The notes under the pieces are model-generated. The model saw only the letters and a program-made list of their open reading frames with translations. It was not told the DNA's origin and made no database searches. The translations under genes were made by a program, and so were the position numbers. A stretch of 37,422 bases of DNA. Origin: an uncultured Desulfovibrio sp. (lineage in GTDB: Bacteria > Desulfobacterota > Desulfovibrionia > Desulfovibrionales > Desulfovibrionaceae). Within the stretch, counting starts at the first letter, position 1. Every line of letters starts with the position of its first letter. Below, in pieces: positions 35,004 to 37,422 of this stretch. The stretch spans positions 1 through 37,422 of the forward strand of contig CASEWR010000102.1 in assembly GCA_949291675.1 (NCBI GenBank), written 5' to 3'.

Positions 35004-36236
35004 CTACCTCCCTTCCACGGTCTGCACAGCCTTGAGGGCTGCGGCAGTGCCGGTTTGTGCGGAACGTGTGACATCAAGAGGCATGAGGGCACAACCTGCA
35101 GTGAAGATGCCTTCTTCCTCGCCGCCTGTGACAAAGCCGTCTTCATCCAGAGGCAGGGGCAGAGGACAACCGGCGGAAAGAGAGGGCTGCATGCCGGTGG
35201 CCAGGACCACGAGATCGTAGTCCACAGTCAGCTTTTCGCCGCGGACTGCATCTTCAGCCTGCACACGGCAGCGATCGCCTTCAATCCGCTCCACGTTTGC
35301 CACCTTGCCCTTGATGAAATTGACCCTGCCGGAGGCACGGGCCTTGTCCAGGGTCTTGATGTAGCGACCGGGGGTACGCAGATCGATGTAGTACACATCG
35401 CAGATGACGTCGGGTATGGACTCCACTGCATAGAAGCACTGCTTGATGGACGCCATACAGCAGATGTAGGAGCAGTAATTGAGGTGGTTCTGATCACGGG
35501 AGCCGGCACACTGCACAAAGCAGATGCGCTTCGGGGCAACCTTGTCAGTGGGACGGACGATTTTGCCGCCAGTGGGGCCACTGGGAGAAGCAAGACGCTC
35601 CATCTGCATATTGGTGATGCAGTTGGGCACAGTGCCTGCGCCGAGATTGACCAGATTTGTCACATCATAGGGCTTCCAGCCTGTGGCAATGACAATGGCG
35701 CCGACCTCAAGCTCAATGGTTTTGGGCTCGTCGCTCAGATTGATAAATTTGTTGCCAGCGAGCTTTGCCTTGTCTGTGGCAGTCAGGGTTGCTGCATCGA
35801 GCACATAGCGGCTCGGGAAGGCAAAGGGCATGGACTTGTACAAGGCCTTGCGGGTGGAGAGACCGAAATCGAACTCATTGCTGGTCTCGCCTTCAAGGGC
35901 GGAAGCAAAAAAGCCGAGATCCACCGCATGGGCAGCCGTGTAGCGGGGCTGCAGCGTCACCCTGGCAGTGTACTTCCCCTTTGTTCCGCTCAGGGCGGTC
36001 ACTTCGGCAAGCGTGAAGAACTTGATGCGCGGATTGTTCCTGATGCGCTGGAACTGGATTTCCAGACCACAGGACGGGGGACAGAGTTTGGGAAAATATT
36101 TGTTGAGCTGGGCAACGCGTCCACCCAGGAACGGCGTTTTCTCGACGATATAGACGTCATGTCCCAGCTCCGCCGCTTCTATGGCAGCAGTCAGGCCCGC
36201 AAAGCCGCCGCCGACGACGAGAATGGCGCTGGACAT
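35004..36236 (-). CDS. qmoA: Quinone-interacting membrane-bound oxidoreductase subunit QmoA
   Basis: A 410-residue HdrA-like flavoprotein. The FAD motif is VVGGGFAGLTAAIEAAELG (7-25). CPPSCGLE (52-59) and CAGSRDQNHLNYCSYICCMASIKQ-type Cys residues near the middle correspond to HdrA cluster-binding regions. The ending GIFTAGCALMPLDVTRSAQTGTAAALKAV is the usual FAD-domain closure. It works with QmoB in passing electrons from QmoC to AprBA. The start at 36236 (MSSAILVVGGG) has AAGGAGG five bases upstream. A start eight codons earlier lacks a ribosome binding site. It lies 109 bases after aprA, with a terminator-like hairpin in the gap. Confidence 0.95.
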   Translation of the reverse strand: MSSAILVVGGGFAGLTAAIEAAELGHDVYIVEKTPFLGGRVAQLNKYFPKLCPPSCGLEIQFQRIRNNPRIKFFTLAEVTALSGTKGKYTARVTLQPRYTAAHAVDLGFFASALEGETSNEFDFGLSTRKALYKSMPFAFPSRYVLDAATLTATDKAKLAGNKFINLSDEPKTIELEVGAIVIATGWKPYDVTNLVNLGAGTVPNCITNMQMERLASPSGPTGGKIVRPTDKVAPKRICFVQCAGSRDQNHLNYCSYICCMASIKQCFYAVESIPDVICDVYYIDLRTPGRYIKTLDKARASGRVNFIKGKVANVERIEGDRCRVQAEDAVRGEKLTVDYDLVVLATGMQPSLSAGCPLPLPLDEDGFVTGGEEEGIFTAGCALMPLDVTRSAQTGTAAALKAVQTVEGR

Positions 36237-36261
36237 TATAGCCTCCTTACTACTCGACATT

Positions 36262-36298
36262 AAAAGGGGGAGAACCCCTTGAAAGGAGATTCTCCCCC
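36262..36298 (-). terminator. Terminator-like hairpin between aprA and qmoA
   Basis: Read on the minus strand, GGGGGAGAA (36298-36290) and TTCTCCCCC (36274-36266) form a perfect 9-bp stem with a 15-base loop, followed by TTTT. It lies 47 bases after the aprA stop. Only about 15 bases separate it from the qmoA ribosome binding site, so no promoter fits downstream. It is probably a partial terminator setting the apr:qmo ratio. Confidence 0.75.
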
Positions 36299-36345
36299 GA
36301 AAGGATCTTCAGATTAACTACATGAACCTGTCAGCAGACACCCGA

Positions 36346-37422
36346 CTAGTCAGGGATGATCTGGTAGTAAGGCTTCTTGAAGACCTTGGTTTCGCCGGTT
36401 TCGGGAATGTAGCGGGAGTTCACGAAGCACTTCCACTTGCTGTCGTCAATGGGCATGAAGTCAGAGCGATAGTAGAAGCCGGGGTAACGGGTCTCTTCGC
36501 GGAAGGCAATGTGCTGCATGTGCAGACGCACTGTCCACAGGCGGTGGTAGTTTTCCCAGCAGCGGAGCAGTTCGTGGAGGTCACGGGCTGCCAGCTTCTT
36601 GGAGTCCTCTTCCAGCATGTCAAGCAGGAAGAAGCCTGTGTCGAGCAGAGCCTTGGAGGTCATGTAGTAGGTGGACACACCGCCGCCGTATTCGTCGGTG
36701 CACTTGATGAGGCGCATCATGAAGTTGCGGGGGCTGATGTAGTTGGGGTTGACAACAGGATCGGTGGACACGTCCTTGTTCTCAACATAGGTGTAGTAAG
36801 GAGCGTAGATTTCCTTCTTCAGCTCTTCAGCGGACACGGCCAGCTCGGGCTTGAAGTCAGCATGGTCACGCACGTAGCGGACAGCGGCCTTGGCGGCGAT
36901 ACGGCCTTCAGCGTGAGAGCCGGAGGAGAACTTGTGGCCGGAAGCACCGACGCCGTCAGCGCAGGTGAAGAGGCCGTCAACGGTGGTCATACGGTTGTAG
37001 ACCTTACCGTTGGCAGAGCGGACCTTGTAGTCCTCGGGCACCCACTCTTCGTCGGGGCCGGAGGTCCAGATGCCGCAGCAGCCGGAGTGAGAGCCGAGCA
37101 GGTAGGGCTCGGTGGGCATGATTTCGGAGCCGCGATCCTCAGGAGCAGTGTTGGTGGCAGCCCAGAGGTTGGCCTGGCCAACGCACATGTCGAGGAAGTC
37201 TTCCCAGGCTTCGCTCTCGAGGTCCTTCTGCTCTTCTTCGTTCAGGGTGGCGAAGGTGTTCAGCAGGGCGGTCTTGGTGTCCATGTAGATGGGGCCCTGG
37301 CCGTTGCGCATTTCATTGAGCATCATGTGGTTGCGCAGGCAGGTGGGGACAACCTTGCCGGTGGCGTAGCCGCGCTTCTGGTAAGGAACGAGCATGTCCT
37401 TACGGGTCACGCAGTAGTCTTC
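36346..37422 (-). CDS. aprA: Adenylylsulfate reductase alpha subunit AprA, C-terminal part
   Basis: The last 358 codons of aprA. The gene runs off the right edge of the window. The visible part includes EDYCVTRKDMLVPYQKRGYATG, HSGCCGIWTSGPDEEW, the FAD-domain closing block TVDGLFTCADGVGASGHKFSSGSHAEGRIAAKAAVRYV, and the C-terminal helical domain with SPRNFMMRLIKCTDEYGGGVSTYYMTS and RLWTVRLHMQHIAFREETRYPGFYYRSDF. All are typical of dissimilatory AprA. The enzyme reduces APS to AMP and sulfite in the cytoplasm with AprB, which should lie just beyond the window. Codon choice is highly biased, as expected of a very highly expressed gene. Confidence 0.97.
   Translation of the reverse strand, partial: EDYCVTRKDMLVPYQKRGYATGKVVPTCLRNHMMLNEMRNGQGPIYMDTKTALLNTFATLNEEEQKDLESEAWEDFLDMCVGQANLWAATNTAPEDRGSEIMPTEPYLLGSHSGCCGIWTSGPDEEWVPEDYKVRSANGKVYNRMTTVDGLFTCADGVGASGHKFSSGSHAEGRIAAKAAVRYVRDHADFKPELAVSAEELKKEIYAPYYTYVENKDVSTDPVVNPNYISPRNFMMRLIKCTDEYGGGVSTYYMTSKALLDTGFFLLDMLEEDSKKLAARDLHELLRCWENYHRLWTVRLHMQHIAFREETRYPGFYYRSDFMPIDDSKWKCFVNSRYIPETGETKVFKKPYYQIIPD

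Noticed and set aside
32656-35220. An 854-codon plus-strand frame opposite qmoB
   Set aside because: Antisense shadow of a certain gene. His/Gly-rich, without ribosome binding site or recognisable domain.
1-37422. CRISPR arrays, tRNA or rRNA genes
   Set aside because: No regularly spaced identical repeats with unique spacers were seen. The tandem arrays present are contiguous and degenerate. No tRNA or rRNA consensus segments were found by eye.

Overview
The window looks like chromosome of a G+C-rich sulfate-reducing bacterium of the Desulfovibrionaceae. The strongest evidence is the right-hand end. There the minus strand carries the 3' part of aprA (adenylylsulfate reductase alpha), then qmoA, qmoB, qmoC and a promoter-distal gene in the position of qmoD. 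This is the electron-delivery module of dissimilatory sulfate reduction, in the gene order known from Desulfovibrio. The species cannot be fixed from this sequence alone. No rRNA, tRNA, prophage or CRISPR array was seen.

Layout. 1-608: a probable IS200/IS605-type right-end hairpin, then about 470 bases with no convincing gene. 609-1556: a PfkB-family (adenosine-kinase-like) sugar kinase with its own terminator. 1649-5577 (minus): a ZraS-like histidine kinase, a ZraR/NtrC-type sigma-54 activator and an HD-domain hydrolase. 5695-6765 (minus): an Elp3-like radical SAM protein, divergent from an MBOAT acyltransferase and an SGNH-type partner at 7147-10086. 10425-10862 (minus): an AT-richer gene for a small exported Tyr/Asn/Ser-rich repeat protein. 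11176-13008 (minus): CstA-family transporter. 13718-14395: a flavodoxin-fold protein with a Tat signal, convergent with a small cupin that follows a large MscK/MscS-type channel (14563-17647, minus). 18149-26737: a bacterial alpha-2-macroglobulin with an intact thioester motif, and penicillin-binding protein 1C, a known periplasmic defence/repair pair. 27067-29342: a PaaK-like adenylate-forming ligase, a small unknown protein, an exported EF-hand protein and SlyX. 29525-30274 (minus): two tandem HigA-like HTH proteins with no toxin beside them. 30573-37422 (minus): apr-qmo.

How it works together. AprBA reduces APS to sulfite and AMP. QmoABC is the membrane complex thought to pass menaquinol electrons to it. 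A terminator-like hairpin between aprA and qmoA leaves no obvious room for a separate qmo promoter downstream of it, so qmo expression probably depends on read-through. The last gene of the cluster encodes a coiled-coil protein ending in six DEFGF-type repeats, the most unusual protein feature here. A second recurring theme is degenerate short tandem repeats (11, 12, 15 and 16 bp units) in intergenic DNA and at protein termini. The clearest is seven in-register 16-bp units with a dyad core in the mscK/alpha-2-macroglobulin divergent promoter region.
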